Assembly (NCBI GenBank): GCA_000754445.1
Contig: JNSD01000013.1
Span: 186,001 to 250,000 of the forward strand
Direction: 5' to 3'
DNA from: an actinobacterium acMicro-4
GTDB lineage: Bacteria; Actinomycetota; Actinomycetes; Actinomycetales; Microbacteriaceae
Length of the DNA stretch: 64,000 bases
Positions within the stretch are counted from its first letter, which is position 1. Every line of letters begins with the position of its first letter. Shown here one piece after another: positions 1-8,335 of this stretch. The notes under the pieces are model-generated. The model searched no databases and had not been told where the DNA came from. It saw nothing but the letters and a program-made list of their open reading frames with translations. The position numbers and the translations under genes are program-made.

Positions 1-175
1 ACTCAAAGTAACCCAGATCAAGTCGATCATTAGCGAGAAGCCCAACATGGCTCCCACGCTTCGCAGCCTTGGCTTGCGCAAGATCGGCCAGTCCGTTGTC
101 CGTGAAGATAACCCCGTGAACCGCGGGTATGTGCGCACCGTCGCACACCTGGTGAAGGTCGAGGAGATTGACTAA
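1..175 (+). CDS. rpmD: 50S ribosomal protein L30 (5' truncated by window)
   Basis: This is the C-terminal 57 residues of ribosomal protein L30, a component of the large ribosomal subunit. The reading frame is open from base 2. The translated segment contains the L30 hallmarks [12 protein letters not shown] and the basic HLVKVEEID end, which match the family well. The start lies outside the window. Its stop codon overlaps the rplO start (TAATG at 173-177), so the two are translationally coupled members of the spc operon. Confidence 0.95.
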   Translation, partial: LKVTQIKSIISEKPNMAPTLRSLGLRKIGQSVVREDNPVNRGYVRTVAHLVKVEEID

Positions 176-1023
176 TGGCTGAAGAGAAGAAGCCAGCAGA
201 AAAGAAGCCCGCAGCAAAGAAGCCAGCAGCAGCGAAGCCCGCTGCAGCCAAGCCCGCTGCCGAAAAGAAGCCTGCCGCTAAGGCACCTGCAGCTAAGGCA
301 GCGCCCGCCAAATCTGCTGCGAAGCCGGCTGCGAAAGCTGCCACCAAGCCTGCTGCGAGCGCAGCTGCTAAGCCTGCGGCTAAGGCACCTGTAGCTAAGG
401 CTGCTCCGGCAAAAGCAGCCGCTAAGCCTGCTGCGGCTAAGCCTGCAGCTGCCAAGGCACCTGCTGCCAAGGCCGCTCCAGCGAAAGCTGCTGCTAAGCC
501 CGCTACCGAGGAGAAGAAGGCGGCCCCTGTAAAGAAGGCTGCTCCTTCCAAGAAGGCCGCAAAGCCCGCAGTTGACGCTCGTCCCGGTGTTGTGAAGCTT
601 CACCACTTGCGTCCCGCTGTTGGAGCCAAGAAAGCCAAGACCCGTGTTGGTCGCGGTGAGGGTTCCAAGGGTAAGACTGCTGGCCGCGGTACCAAGGGTA
701 CAAAGGCTCGTTACCAGGTTCGTCCTGGTTTCCAGGGTGGTCAGTTGACCTCGGTCATGCGCGCTCCCAAGCTGCGCGGATTCAAGAACCCGTTCCGCGT
801 TGAGTACCAGGTAGTCAACGTTGGTCGTCTCGCTGAGCTCTATCCCAAGGGAGGAGACGTCACGATTGCCGATCTCGTTGCCAAGGGTGCTGTTCGCAAG
901 AACCAGAAGGTCAAGGTTCTCGCTGAGGGTGACCTGAGCGTTGCTTTGAGCGTTACTGTCGACAAGGTCTCCAAGCAGGCCGCCGACAAGATCGCCAAAG
1001 CCGGCGGTTCCATCAGCGAATAG
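175..1023 (+). CDS. rplO: 50S ribosomal protein L15 with long Ala/Lys/Pro-rich N-terminal tail
   Basis: Ribosomal protein L15 of the large subunit. The L15 core runs from about residue 141 ([20 protein letters not shown]) to the end at residue 282, so the core alone has the usual family length of about 140. It is preceded by roughly 138 residues of degenerate KPAAK/KAPA repeats that look like a histone H1 or HupB tail, strongly basic and surely disordered. The start is fixed by the TAATG overlap with rpmD; the next plausible start would lie inside the core. The tail is not needed for the known L15 fold; its role, perhaps RNA or nucleoid binding, is unknown. Confidence 0.95.
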   Translation: MAEEKKPAEKKPAAKKPAAAKPAAAKPAAEKKPAAKAPAAKAAPAKSAAKPAAKAATKPAASAAAKPAAKAPVAKAAPAKAAAKPAAAKPAAAKAPAAKAAPAKAAAKPATEEKKAAPVKKAAPSKKAAKPAVDARPGVVKLHHLRPAVGAKKAKTRVGRGEGSKGKTAGRGTKGTKARYQVRPGFQGGQLTSVMRAPKLRGFKNPFRVEYQVVNVGRLAELYPKGGDVTIADLVAKGAVRKNQKVKVLAEGDLSVALSVTVDKVSKQAADKIAKAGGSISE

Positions 1024-1035
1024 GTCCTGAAGGGT

Positions 1036-1065
1036 GGTTACAGGAAGCGCTCGCCTTCTGTAACC
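1036..1065 (+). other. Hairpin in the rplO-secY gap
   Basis: An 8-bp stem (1036-1043 with 1058-1065) continues after a one-base bulge into 3 bp (1045-1047 with 1055-1057) around a 7-nt loop. No T-run follows, so it is more likely an attenuator, processing site or mRNA-stability element that sets secY expression relative to the ribosomal proteins than a full terminator. Confidence 0.4.
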
Positions 1066-1124
1066 CCACTTCAACCCGGTAAGCTCAAAACCGCGTGCTG
1101 TAGGGCACCTGGCAGGAGGATGAT

Positions 1125-2450
1125 GTGTTTAGAGCTATAGGGAGAATCTTCAAGACTCCCGACTTGAGGCAGAAGATTGCGTTCACCCTGGTCATGGTCG
1201 GGCTCTTCCGCATGGGCTCCTTCATCCCCGCACCATTTGTCGACTATCGCAACGTGCAGCAGTGTCTTGCTGGTACTAGTGGAACTGCCGGCCTGTATGA
1301 GCTGGTCAACCTCTTTAGCGGTGGCGCGCTGCTTCAACTGTCGATTTTTGCTTTGGGCATCATGCCCTACATCACCGCAGCGATCATCACGCAGCTTTTG
1401 CGCGTGGTTATCCCTCACTTTGAGTCTCTCCACAAGGAGGGCCAGGCCGGTCAGGGCAAGCTGACTCAGTACACCCGCTACATGACCATTGGTCTCGCGC
1501 TTCTCCAGTCGACCACCCTCATTACGGTCGCTCGAAGTGGCGCGCTCTTCGGTGCCAACTCTGGAGTCCCTGCCTGTAATCAGCTGCTCTCGAACGACGC
1601 CTGGTACGCCATCATGCTGATGGTCATCACCATGACCGCCGGAACCGGCCTCATCATGTGGTTTGGCGAGATGATCACCGAGCGCGGTGTGGGTAACGGA
1701 ATGTCGCTGTTGATCTTTGTCTCGATTGCCGCCACTTTCCCATCGTCCCTCTGGGCTATCGCCCAGGCCGAGGGATTCGAAATCTTCATCATCGTTCTCG
1801 CGGTGGGTCTGGTAATCCTTGGCCTCGTCGTGTTCGTCGAGCAGTCGCAGCGTCGGGTGCCGGTCCAGTATGCAAAGCGTATGGTTGGTCGTCGCACCTT
1901 TGGTGGTTCCAACACCTACATCCCGATCAAGGTCAATATGGCCGGTGTTATTCCGGTCATTTTTGCCTCGTCGCTGCTGTATTTGCCGGCCCTCCTCGCC
2001 CAGTTCAACCAGCCCGGTCTTGGCAGTGAGGTTCCGGAGTGGGTTGTGTGGATTCAGAACAACTTCACCTCGGGTGACAACCCCCTCTATATGGCGGTCT
2101 ATTTCCTCCTGATTGTCGGCTTCACCTACTTCTATGTGGCCATCATTTTCAACCCCGAAGAGGTCGCTGACAACATGAAGCGCTACGGCGGGTTTATTCC
2201 GGGTATTCGTGCTGGTCGTCCGACCGCCGAATACCTCGACTACGTTTTGACCAGAATCACCCTCCCCGGTTCGCTGTATTTGGGTTTCGTGGCTTTGATT
2301 CCTTTGATTGCGTTGGCCACGGTGAATGCCAATCAAAACTTCCCGTTTGGCGGCGCCAGCATCCTGATTATCGTGGGTGTCGGTTTGGACACCATCAAGC
2401 AGATTGACTCTCAGCTCCAGCAACGCCACTACGAGGGTCTTCTGAAGTGA
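1125..2450 (+). CDS. secY: Preprotein translocase subunit SecY
   Basis: SecY is the channel-forming subunit of the SecYEG translocon in the cytoplasmic membrane. The 441-residue product has the expected length and about ten hydrophobic segments, the conserved GMSLLIF region after the ERGVGNG motif, and the cytosolic C-terminal tail QLQQRHYEGLLK. The start is the GTG at 1125, placed just after a strong AGGAGGA ribosome site (1114-1120). The gene sits in its classical place between rplO and adk, and its stop overlaps adk (TGATG). Confidence 0.97.
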   Translation: MFRAIGRIFKTPDLRQKIAFTLVMVGLFRMGSFIPAPFVDYRNVQQCLAGTSGTAGLYELVNLFSGGALLQLSIFALGIMPYITAAIITQLLRVVIPHFESLHKEGQAGQGKLTQYTRYMTIGLALLQSTTLITVARSGALFGANSGVPACNQLLSNDAWYAIMLMVITMTAGTGLIMWFGEMITERGVGNGMSLLIFVSIAATFPSSLWAIAQAEGFEIFIIVLAVGLVILGLVVFVEQSQRRVPVQYAKRMVGRRTFGGSNTYIPIKVNMAGVIPVIFASSLLYLPALLAQFNQPGLGSEVPEWVVWIQNNFTSGDNPLYMAVYFLLIVGFTYFYVAIIFNPEEVADNMKRYGGFIPGIRAGRPTAEYLDYVLTRITLPGSLYLGFVALIPLIALATVNANQNFPFGGASILIIVGVGLDTIKQIDSQLQQRHYEGLLK

Positions 2451-3040
2451 TGGCCGAGGGCACCAGGATTCTCCTGATTGGTCCCCCTGGAGCCGGCAAG
2501 GGCACCCAGGCGCTCGAGCTCTCGAGCGCCTTCTCGATTCCCGCGATTTCGACCGGCGATATTTTCCGTGAGAATGTCCGCAACGCTACCCCTCTAGGGC
2601 TTCAGGCGAAGAGCTTTATGGACGCAGGCAACAACGTCCCTGATTCGTTGACGAACGATCTCATCACCGACCGCTTGGCGTCCCCGGACTGTGTCGGGGG
2701 TTTTCTTCTCGATGGCTACCCCCGCACCACCGACCAGGTCCGCCACTTGGACGACTTCTTGGCTGATCACCACACCAAACTGGATGTGGTGGTTCAGCTC
2801 GTGGCAGAGCCCGACATTGTGGTGGAGCGCCTGCGTAAGCGCGCTGTGGATCAGGGGCGCACGGACGATGACGAGGCAGTGGTTCGCCACCGCCTCGATG
2901 TCTATGCGGAGCAGACTGCCCCGCTGATCGATGTGTATTCGGCGCGCGGCCTTGTTGCTGCAATCGATGGGATTGGCGACATTTCTGAGGTCACCCAGCG
3001 AATCACCGATGCCCTGCACGCCAGGGGCATCACGCCCTAA
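2450..3040 (+). CDS. adk: Adenylate kinase
   Basis: Adenylate kinase interconverts ATP plus AMP and two ADP. The P-loop GPPGAGKGTQ is at residues 11-20, followed by the AMP-site STGDIFR and the DGYPRT motif. At 196 residues it is the short form that has no zinc-binding LID insert. I chose the ATG at 2450, which overlaps the secY stop as TGATG; an in-frame GTG one codon earlier is possible. The map gene that often follows adk in this operon is absent here: infA comes next after a gap of 135 nt. Confidence 0.96.
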   Translation: MAEGTRILLIGPPGAGKGTQALELSSAFSIPAISTGDIFRENVRNATPLGLQAKSFMDAGNNVPDSLTNDLITDRLASPDCVGGFLLDGYPRTTDQVRHLDDFLADHHTKLDVVVQLVAEPDIVVERLRKRAVDQGRTDDDEAVVRHRLDVYAEQTAPLIDVYSARGLVAAIDGIGDISEVTQRITDALHARGITP

Positions 3041-3059
3041 ATTGTCTGCTATCTAGGAC

Positions 3060-3088
3060 TTGTGCGAGATAGCGCACCGGTCTAAGAT
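3060..3088 (+). promoter_or_regulatory. Promoter upstream of infA/alpha operon
   Basis: A -35 element TTGTGC (3060-3065) is separated by 17 nt from a -10 element TAAGAT (3083-3088). The predicted transcript would have a leader of about 80 nt before infA. It would let infA-rpmJ-rpsM-rpsK be transcribed apart from the spc operon. This is a sequence match only. Confidence 0.5.
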
Positions 3089-3175
3089 AGAGATTTGGTG
3101 TGAAAAAGGCTTTCGAGACTTTTCTGCTCCAACGCATGACCAGCAGTACTTCACCAGTTAACAAGATACGAGGCT

Positions 3176-3397
3176 ATGGCCAACAAAGACGGCGTCATCG
3201 AAATCGAAGGTTCGGTAGTCGAAGCCCTTCCTAACGCGATGTTCCGAGTCGAGTTGACCAACGGTCACAAGGTTCTTGCTCACATTTCGGGGAAAATGCG
3301 TCAGCACTACATCCGGATTTTGCCTGAAGACAAGGTAATTGTTGAGTTGAGTCCCTACGACCTGACACGTGGCCGCATTGTTTATCGGTACAAGTAA
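3176..3397 (+). CDS. infA: Translation initiation factor IF-1
   Basis: IF-1 binds the ribosomal A site during initiation. The 73-residue product is full length and has the S1-like OB fold sequence ([20 protein letters not shown], then [13 protein letters not shown] and the [12 protein letters not shown] end). It is followed after 66 nt by rpmJ, the usual order at the head of the actinobacterial alpha operon. Confidence 0.97.
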   Translation: MANKDGVIEIEGSVVEALPNAMFRVELTNGHKVLAHISGKMRQHYIRILPEDKVIVELSPYDLTRGRIVYRYK

Positions 3398-3463
3398 CCA
3401 CTGGATAAGGAACGGCCCGGGAATCCGCTTGGGCACGAGGCCAGCGAGAACAAGGAAAAGATC

Positions 3464-3577
3464 ATGAAGGTAAGCGCCAGCGTCAAGCCGATGTGTGACA
3501 AGTGCAAGGTGATTCGTCGCCATGGCAACGTCATGGTGATTTGCGAGAACCCGCGTCACAAGCAGCGTCAAGGCTAA
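3464..3577 (+). CDS. rpmJ: 50S ribosomal protein L36
   Basis: A 37-residue product with the L36 pattern [14 protein letters not shown], then [11 protein letters not shown]. The zinc-ribbon residues C11, C14, C27 and H32 are all present, so this is the zinc-containing C+ form. An AAGGAAAAG ribosome site precedes the ATG. L36 is the smallest protein of the large subunit and is standard between infA and rpsM. Confidence 0.95.
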   Translation: MKVSASVKPMCDKCKVIRRHGNVMVICENPRHKQRQG

Positions 3578-3689
3578 GTAACTCACTATCTAAAGGCAGA
3601 GTCGAGAACCCGCTTCGGTGGGGGACTCCTCGGGTGGAGGCCCGGGCACAGATTCTGTCGCAGACCTCTACATGCAGCAGGAGAAAGTA

Positions 3690-4064
3690 ATGGCACGTCT
3701 TGCCGGAGTCGATATTCCCCGTGATAAGCGGGTTGAAATTGCCCTAACCTACATCTACGGTGTTGGCCGTACCCGCTCACAGCAGACGCTTGCTGCCACG
3801 GGTATTGACCCCAACATTCGCGTCAAAGATCTCACCGACGACCAGCTCTTGATTCTTCGTGAACACATCGAAGGACAGTTCAAGGTGGAGGGTGACCTCC
3901 GTCGTGAAGTTGCCGCTGACATTCGCCGCAAGGTGGAAATCGGCAGCTATCAGGGTATTCGCCACCGTCGCGGTCTCCCCGTTCATGGTCAGCGCACCAA
4001 GACCAACGCTCGCACCCGCAAGGGCCCCAAGCGCACCGTCGCAGGTAAGAAGAAGGCCACCTAG
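3690..4064 (+). CDS. rpsM: 30S ribosomal protein S13
   Basis: S13 sits in the head of the small subunit and contacts the P-site tRNA and L5. The 124-residue product starts [21 protein letters not shown] and ends in the basic [18 protein letters not shown] tail typical of the family. The ATG at 3690 follows an AGGAGAAAG ribosome site; the in-frame ATGs at 3618 and 3672 would add residues not found in the family. The 112-nt gap after rpmJ holds short GC-rich hairpins. Confidence 0.96.
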   Translation: MARLAGVDIPRDKRVEIALTYIYGVGRTRSQQTLAATGIDPNIRVKDLTDDQLLILREHIEGQFKVEGDLRREVAADIRRKVEIGSYQGIRHRRGLPVHGQRTKTNARTRKGPKRTVAGKKKAT

Positions 4065-4117
4065 GCCTCACATTTTGGTAATAGACCACACGATCTAGAG
4101 TCACGGAGAACACACAC

Positions 4118-4516
4118 ATGGCAGCACCCAAGTCCGCCGTCCGCAAGCCGCGGCGTAAGACCAAGAAGAATGTGGCTGTGGGCCAGGCCCACATCAAGTC
4201 GACGTTCAACAACACCATCGTTTCGATCACTGACCCTAGTGGCGCCGTCATTTCCTGGGCATCATCGGGTGGCGTGGGCTTCAAGGGCTCTCGTAAGTCG
4301 ACACCGTTCGCTGCGCAGTTGGCCGCCGAGTCTGCAGCTCGCCAGGCACAAGAGCACGGCATGAAGAAGGTTGACGTGTTCGTCAAGGGACCGGGTTCCG
4401 GTCGCGAGACGGCTATTCGTTCTCTCCAGGCCGCCGGCCTGGAGGTTGGCTCGATCACCGACGTGACGCCTCAGGCTCACAACGGTTGCCGGCCGCCCAA
4501 GCGTCGTCGCGTCTAG
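4118..4516 (+). CDS. rpsK: 30S ribosomal protein S11
   Basis: S11 forms part of the platform of the small subunit. The 132-residue product has the expected features: a basic N terminus, the [16 protein letters not shown] motif, the [12 protein letters not shown] segment and the C-terminal [15 protein letters not shown] end. In many actinobacteria rpsD follows rpsK; here it does not, and rpoA is next, an order that I recall for Micrococcales. Confidence 0.97.
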   Translation: MAAPKSAVRKPRRKTKKNVAVGQAHIKSTFNNTIVSITDPSGAVISWASSGGVGFKGSRKSTPFAAQLAAESAARQAQEHGMKKVDVFVKGPGSGRETAIRSLQAAGLEVGSITDVTPQAHNGCRPPKRRRV

Positions 4517-4521
4517 TCCAG

Positions 4522-4551
4522 GGTGGCGAATCTGAAGCCAGAATCGCCACC
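4522..4551 (+). other. Hairpin between rpsK and rpoA
   Basis: An 8-bp stem (4522-4529 with 4544-4551) encloses, across an A/A mismatch, a second 4-bp stem with an AAGC loop. It begins 5 nt after the rpsK stop. No T-tract follows, so partial attenuation or mRNA processing between the ribosomal genes and rpoA is more likely than full termination. Confidence 0.45.
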
Positions 4552-4646
4552 AACCAAGCCCCCACAAACAAACAGGTAGACACGGTTTAGGCCGTAATCC
4601 TCAACCGAGTGTCATATAGCGGACACTTTGCCGAAAGGAAACCACA

Positions 4647-5639
4647 GTGCTCATTGCACAACGCCCCACCCTCACAGAAGAAAAAATCTCCGAGTTCCGC
4701 TCAGCCTTCATCATTGAGCCCTTGGAGCCCGGCTTTGGTTACACGCTGGGTAACTCCATGCGCAGGACCCTGTTGTCCTCGATTCCTGGAGCAGCTGTAA
4801 CCAGCATCCGGCTGGATGGAGTCCTCCACGAGTTCTCGACCATTGCTGGCGTGAAAGAAGACGTTACCGAGATCATCTTGAACATCAAGAACCTCGTTGT
4901 CTCTAGCGAGCACGACGAGCCCATCACCGCATACCTGCGCAAGCAGGGTGGCGGTGTTGTCACTGCTGCTGACATCCAGGCTCCCGCGGGGGTCGAGGTG
5001 CACAACCCTGAACTCCACATCGCGACCCTGAACGACAAGGCTGGCTTCGAACTCGAGCTCACCATTGAGCGCGGTCGCGGTTACGTCTCCTCGGTCCAGA
5101 ACCGCAACGAGTATGCAGAGGCTGGACAAATTCCCATCGACTCGATCTACTCTCCTGTCCTCAAGGTCACCTACCGCGTGGAAGCAACCCGTGCGGGCGA
5201 GCGCACCGACTTCGACCGGCTCGTAGTGGACGTTGAGACCAAGCCTTCGATGAGCCCCAAGGATGCCGTTGCATCCTCTGGGCGCACCCTCGTCGAGCTC
5301 TTCGGTCTGGCCAGGGACCTGAACGCCGAAGCTGAAGGTATCGAAATCGGACCGGCCCCTGTTGAGGCGGTTCTCTCCAGCGAAATGGCCATGCCCATTG
5401 AAAGCCTTGACCTGTCTGTGCGCAGCTACAACTGCCTCAAGCGTGAAGGCATCAACACGGTCAGCGAATTGGTTGCTCTCTCCGAGCACCAGCTGATGAA
5501 CATTCGCAACTTCGGACAGAAGTCCGTTGACGAAGTTCGCGACAAGTTGGTCGAAATGGGCCTGTCGTTGAAAGACCCCATGCCCGGATTCGATGGCGCA
5601 GCGTTCTACAGCGGCCTCGAAACAGAAGAAGAGTACTAA
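4647..5639 (+). CDS. rpoA: DNA-directed RNA polymerase subunit alpha
   Basis: The alpha subunit dimerises to start RNA polymerase assembly and its C-terminal domain contacts UP elements and activators. The 330-residue product has the N-terminal assembly domain ([20 protein letters not shown] near residues 24-43), a linker, and an alpha-CTD with [19 protein letters not shown] and the FGQKSVDEV motif. The GTG start at 4647 is preceded by GAAAGGAA. Full length, no anomalies. Confidence 0.97.
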   Translation: MLIAQRPTLTEEKISEFRSAFIIEPLEPGFGYTLGNSMRRTLLSSIPGAAVTSIRLDGVLHEFSTIAGVKEDVTEIILNIKNLVVSSEHDEPITAYLRKQGGGVVTAADIQAPAGVEVHNPELHIATLNDKAGFELELTIERGRGYVSSVQNRNEYAEAGQIPIDSIYSPVLKVTYRVEATRAGERTDFDRLVVDVETKPSMSPKDAVASSGRTLVELFGLARDLNAEAEGIEIGPAPVEAVLSSEMAMPIESLDLSVRSYNCLKREGINTVSELVALSEHQLMNIRNFGQKSVDEVRDKLVEMGLSLKDPMPGFDGAAFYSGLETEEEY

Positions 5640-5688
5640 ATCGGTGGTTTTCCACCGCCCAGCGTGACACACGGAAGAGAACACAACA

Positions 5689-6318
5689 ATGCCTAAGCCC
5701 ACTAAAGGACCCCGCCTCGGAGGCGGACCTGCCCACGAGCGCTTGATGCTGGCGAACCTGGCTACTGCCCTGTTCACCCACGGACGCATCCAGACCACCG
5801 AGACGAAGGCCAAGCGCCTTCGTCCCCTGGCTGAGCGCATGGTCACCTTCGCAAAGCGTGGTGACCTGCACGCCAGGCGCCGCGTGATGACGATCATCCG
5901 TGACAAGTCGGCTGTGCACAAACTCTTCATGGAGATCGCTCCTCTGGTTGACAAGCGTGAAGGTGGATACACCCGCATCGTCAAGACCGGTTACCGCAAG
6001 GGCGACAACGCCCCCATGGCTGTCATTGAGCTTGTTCTTGAGCCCGTCAACCCCAAGCCAAAGACCAAGAAGGCTAAGCCTGAGCCCGAGAAGCCCACCG
6101 TTGTTGCCGCCGAGGCAGCTTCTGAGGTTGTGGAAGAGCTCGACACGGTTGAGGGCGCTGAGGAGACCACGGAATCTGTGGAGGTAGCGGTGGAAGAAAC
6201 CACTGAAGCCCCTGCAGATGACGTTGTTGAGGAAGCTTCTGCAGCCGACGAGGCGCCAGCTGAGGAACCAGCAGCCGAGGTAGCCGATGAGGCTCCTGCA
6301 GAAGAAGAGACCAAGTAG
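5689..6318 (+). CDS. rplQ: 50S ribosomal protein L17 with acidic C-terminal tail
   Basis: L17 lies near the peptide exit tunnel. Residues 1 to about 121 are the conserved domain ([20 protein letters not shown], then [17 protein letters not shown] and [17 protein letters not shown]). Residues 122-209 are an added tail: a short Lys/Pro stretch, then about 75 residues of Glu, Ala, Val and Asp. Actinobacterial L17 proteins often carry such extensions. The gene ends the alpha operon; truA follows after 36 nt with its own start signals. Confidence 0.96.
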   Translation: MPKPTKGPRLGGGPAHERLMLANLATALFTHGRIQTTETKAKRLRPLAERMVTFAKRGDLHARRRVMTIIRDKSAVHKLFMEIAPLVDKREGGYTRIVKTGYRKGDNAPMAVIELVLEPVNPKPKTKKAKPEPEKPTVVAAEAASEVVEELDTVEGAEETTESVEVAVEETTEAPADDVVEEASAADEAPAEEPAAEVADEAPAEEETK

Positions 6319-6341
6319 TTCAGAGTTTCAACCCTCGGCTC

Positions 6342-6347
6342 TACACT
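6342..6347 (+). promoter_or_regulatory. -10 element of truA (leaderless)
   Basis: TACACT lies 7 nt before the GTG start of truA. TTCAGA at 6319-6324, 17 nt upstream, is a possible weak -35. Transcription would begin at or next to the start codon, and no ribosome site precedes the GTG. Confidence 0.5.
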
Positions 6348-6354
6348 GTCTCGG

Positions 6355-7188
6355 GTGAGAACCCGGCTTCGTATTGACCTCGCCTATGCAGGGGGAGGTT
6401 ATTCGGGCTGGGGTATTCAACCCCGGTTGAAAACCGTGCAGAACGAGCTGGAACAGGCTCTTGCTACGACTCTTCGGATTGATCGTTCTCTGGTCAGGAC
6501 GGTCGTTGCTGGGCGCACCGACGCCGGTGTTCATGCGCTCGGGCAAGTGTGTCATGTCGATCTGCCCGAAGGGGTGGAGCTCACCAGCGCGGGGCTTGCG
6601 AACCTTGGCAAGAAGGTTCAGGGCGCTCTGCGCCAGGAACCCATCACCATCAACCGGATTTCCCTGGCACCTGAGGGCTTCGACGCCAGGTTTTCCCCCC
6701 TGTGGCGCACCTACCAGTACCGCATTGCTGATTCGCAGGCGGTGAACAATCCTCTGCACCGTGCGTTCACGGTGCAGAGCACGTATCCTTTCGATTTTCC
6801 GGCGATGGTGGAGCTAGGGCACCAACTCGTTGGCCTTCATGATTGGGCAGCGTTTTGCCGTCCCCGGGTGGGGGCGACAACGATTCGTGAACTTCAGTCC
6901 TATGAGTGGGTCCGCGACCATGACGGGGTGATGGTGGCGACGATCGCCTCCGATGCCTTTTGCCACTCGATGGTGCGCGCACTGGTGGGCGCCGCGGTGG
7001 CGGTGGGGCGCGGAAAACTCACCATCGCCCAGGTGTTGGCCATTCGCGAGGCGAAGCAGAGGACCAGTGACTTCGTGATCATGCCACCCCATGGGTTGGC
7101 ACTGGTCCGCGTTGCCTACCCCGAGGATTCTGAACTCGCGGAGCGCGCTGCGCTGACGCGCAACAAGAGGGCTGCTGACCCAGATTGA
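6355..7188 (+). CDS. truA: tRNA pseudouridine(38-40) synthase TruA
   Basis: TruA converts U38-U40 in the tRNA anticodon arm to pseudouridine. The 277-residue product has the catalytic Asp56 in AGRTDAGVHALGQ, the DARFSPLWRTYQYRI segment and the conserved FCHSMVRALVGAAVAVGRG region near the C terminus. The GTG start has no Shine-Dalgarno sequence but has a -10 hexamer at the leaderless distance. Its position between rplQ and rplM is common. Confidence 0.95.
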   Translation: MRTRLRIDLAYAGGGYSGWGIQPRLKTVQNELEQALATTLRIDRSLVRTVVAGRTDAGVHALGQVCHVDLPEGVELTSAGLANLGKKVQGALRQEPITINRISLAPEGFDARFSPLWRTYQYRIADSQAVNNPLHRAFTVQSTYPFDFPAMVELGHQLVGLHDWAAFCRPRVGATTIRELQSYEWVRDHDGVMVATIASDAFCHSMVRALVGAAVAVGRGKLTIAQVLAIREAKQRTSDFVIMPPHGLALVRVAYPEDSELAERAALTRNKRAADPD

Positions 7189-7213
7189 CCCCTGTGCTTA
7201 TGTCCTCTAGGCT
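7185..7213 (+). promoter_or_regulatory. Promoter of rplM-rpsI
   Basis: A -35 TTGACC (7185-7190), which overlaps the truA stop codon, is followed by a 17-nt spacer and a -10 TAGGCT (7208-7213). A leader of about 115 nt results. The leader contains a perfect 6-bp hairpin (7268-7273 with 7278-7283, loop TCAG) and could be the site of autogenous control by L13, which is speculative. Confidence 0.6.
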
Positions 7214-7333
7214 TGGGGGCTGGTGCCAGTCGCCGACTGTGTACTTGGTTGAGCCCTCCACCGGGTAGTTCTCTCAGGAGAACGCCCACCGGAGCGGGAT
7301 TCACGAACTCCTCGAACCGTAAAGGAATGTGGC

Positions 7334-7780
7334 ATGACGCGCACATTTTCACCCAAGCCTGCTGACGTTCAGCGCAACTGGCTGGTCATTGACGCCACTG
7401 ATGTGGTTTTGGGACGCCTCGCCTCCCACACGGCCGCTCTTCTGCGCGGCAAGCACAAGCCGACCTTTGCCCCTCACATGGACATGGGTGACCACGTCAT
7501 CATTGTGAACGCAGAGAAGGTTGCGCTCACCGGGTCCAAGTTGACTCAGAAGATGGCCTACCGCCACTCGGGTTTCCCGGGTGGATTGACGGCCACCAGC
7601 TACGCGGACCTTCTTGAGAAGAACCCCGTTCGCGCCGTGGAAAAAGCGATCCGCGGAATGCTTCCCAAGAACACCCTGGGCCGCGCCCAGATGGACAAGC
7701 TCAAGGTCTATGCGGGTGCAGATCACCCTCACCAGGCTCAATTGCCCAAGCCCTACTCACTCGACCAGATCGCGCAGTAG
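7334..7780 (+). CDS. rplM: 50S ribosomal protein L13
   Basis: L13 is an early assembly protein of the large subunit. The 148-residue product has the family core [16 protein letters not shown], the [15 protein letters not shown] motif and the [14 protein letters not shown] segment. The ATG follows AAAGGAATG. It forms a two-gene operon with rpsI, 27 nt downstream, the nearly universal arrangement. Confidence 0.97.
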   Translation: MTRTFSPKPADVQRNWLVIDATDVVLGRLASHTAALLRGKHKPTFAPHMDMGDHVIIVNAEKVALTGSKLTQKMAYRHSGFPGGLTATSYADLLEKNPVRAVEKAIRGMLPKNTLGRAQMDKLKVYAGADHPHQAQLPKPYSLDQIAQ

Positions 7781-7807
7781 CGCTAGAGCCCTAAGGACAC
7801 CTCACTA

Positions 7808-8311
7808 ATGGACAAGACAGAAGAGACCGTGGACACCGCAGAAGCTGTGGAAATCCCCGAAACTTTCACCACCGAGACTCCTGCCAATGCAGTTGTCGAG
7901 AAGAAGCCCCGCCCAGCCCTCACCGTGGGTGGAAACGCTGTGGGCCGCCGCAAGCAGGCTATTGCCCGCGTTCGCCTGGTTCCAGGGTCTGGAAACTACA
8001 CCGTGAACGGTCGCACGCTCGAGGCGTACTTCCCGAACAAGCTCCACCAGCAACTGATCAACGACCCGTTCACGGTCCTTGACCTCGGTGGCAGCTACGA
8101 CGTGGTCGCACGCATCACCGGTGGTGGCCCGTCCGGCCAGGCTGGCGCACTGCGTCTGGGTATCGCTCGCGCACTGAACCTCATTGATGAAGAGAACAAC
8201 CGCCCCTCGCTCAAGAAGTCTGGATTCCTTACTCGGGATTCTCGCGTGAAAGAGCGCAAGAAGGCTGGTCTCAAGAAAGCCCGTAAGGCGCCTCAGTACT
8301 CGAAGCGTTAA
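7808..8311 (+). CDS. rpsI: 30S ribosomal protein S9 with acidic N-terminal extension
   Basis: S9 contacts the P-site tRNA with its C-terminal tail. The core begins near residue 40 with [19 protein letters not shown] and ends with the conserved APQYSKR. The first 40 residues form an acidic, Thr/Glu-rich extension ([20 protein letters not shown]) of a kind seen in other actinobacterial S9 proteins. The product has 167 residues. Confidence 0.96.
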   Translation: MDKTEETVDTAEAVEIPETFTTETPANAVVEKKPRPALTVGGNAVGRRKQAIARVRLVPGSGNYTVNGRTLEAYFPNKLHQQLINDPFTVLDLGGSYDVVARITGGGPSGQAGALRLGIARALNLIDEENNRPSLKKSGFLTRDSRVKERKKAGLKKARKAPQYSKR

Positions 8312-8335
8312 TCGCTTCCACGACGGGTCAGACCG

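Noticed and set aside
175-600. Repetitive DNA in rplO considered as a CRISPR or satellite array
   Set aside because: Units are short, irregular and in frame for Ala/Lys/Pro codons; this is a low-complexity protein tail.
172-1074. 300-codon frame opposite rplO, rich in Ser, Leu, Gly and Arg
   Set aside because: It mirrors the Ala/Lys repeat tail of L15 and has no start signals; shadow of low-complexity coding DNA.
1071-2429. Long open frame of about 450 codons opposite secY
   Set aside because: It is the antisense shadow of a conserved gene; composition is biased and it has no recognisable domain.
3578-3689. Short hairpins in the rpmJ-rpsM gap as a ribosomal-protein leader
   Set aside because: Several GC-rich pairings are possible, but none stands out and no known leader motif is recognisable.
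4701-5984. 427-codon frame opposite rpoA and rplQ
   Set aside because: Spans two conserved genes antisense, with no family match.
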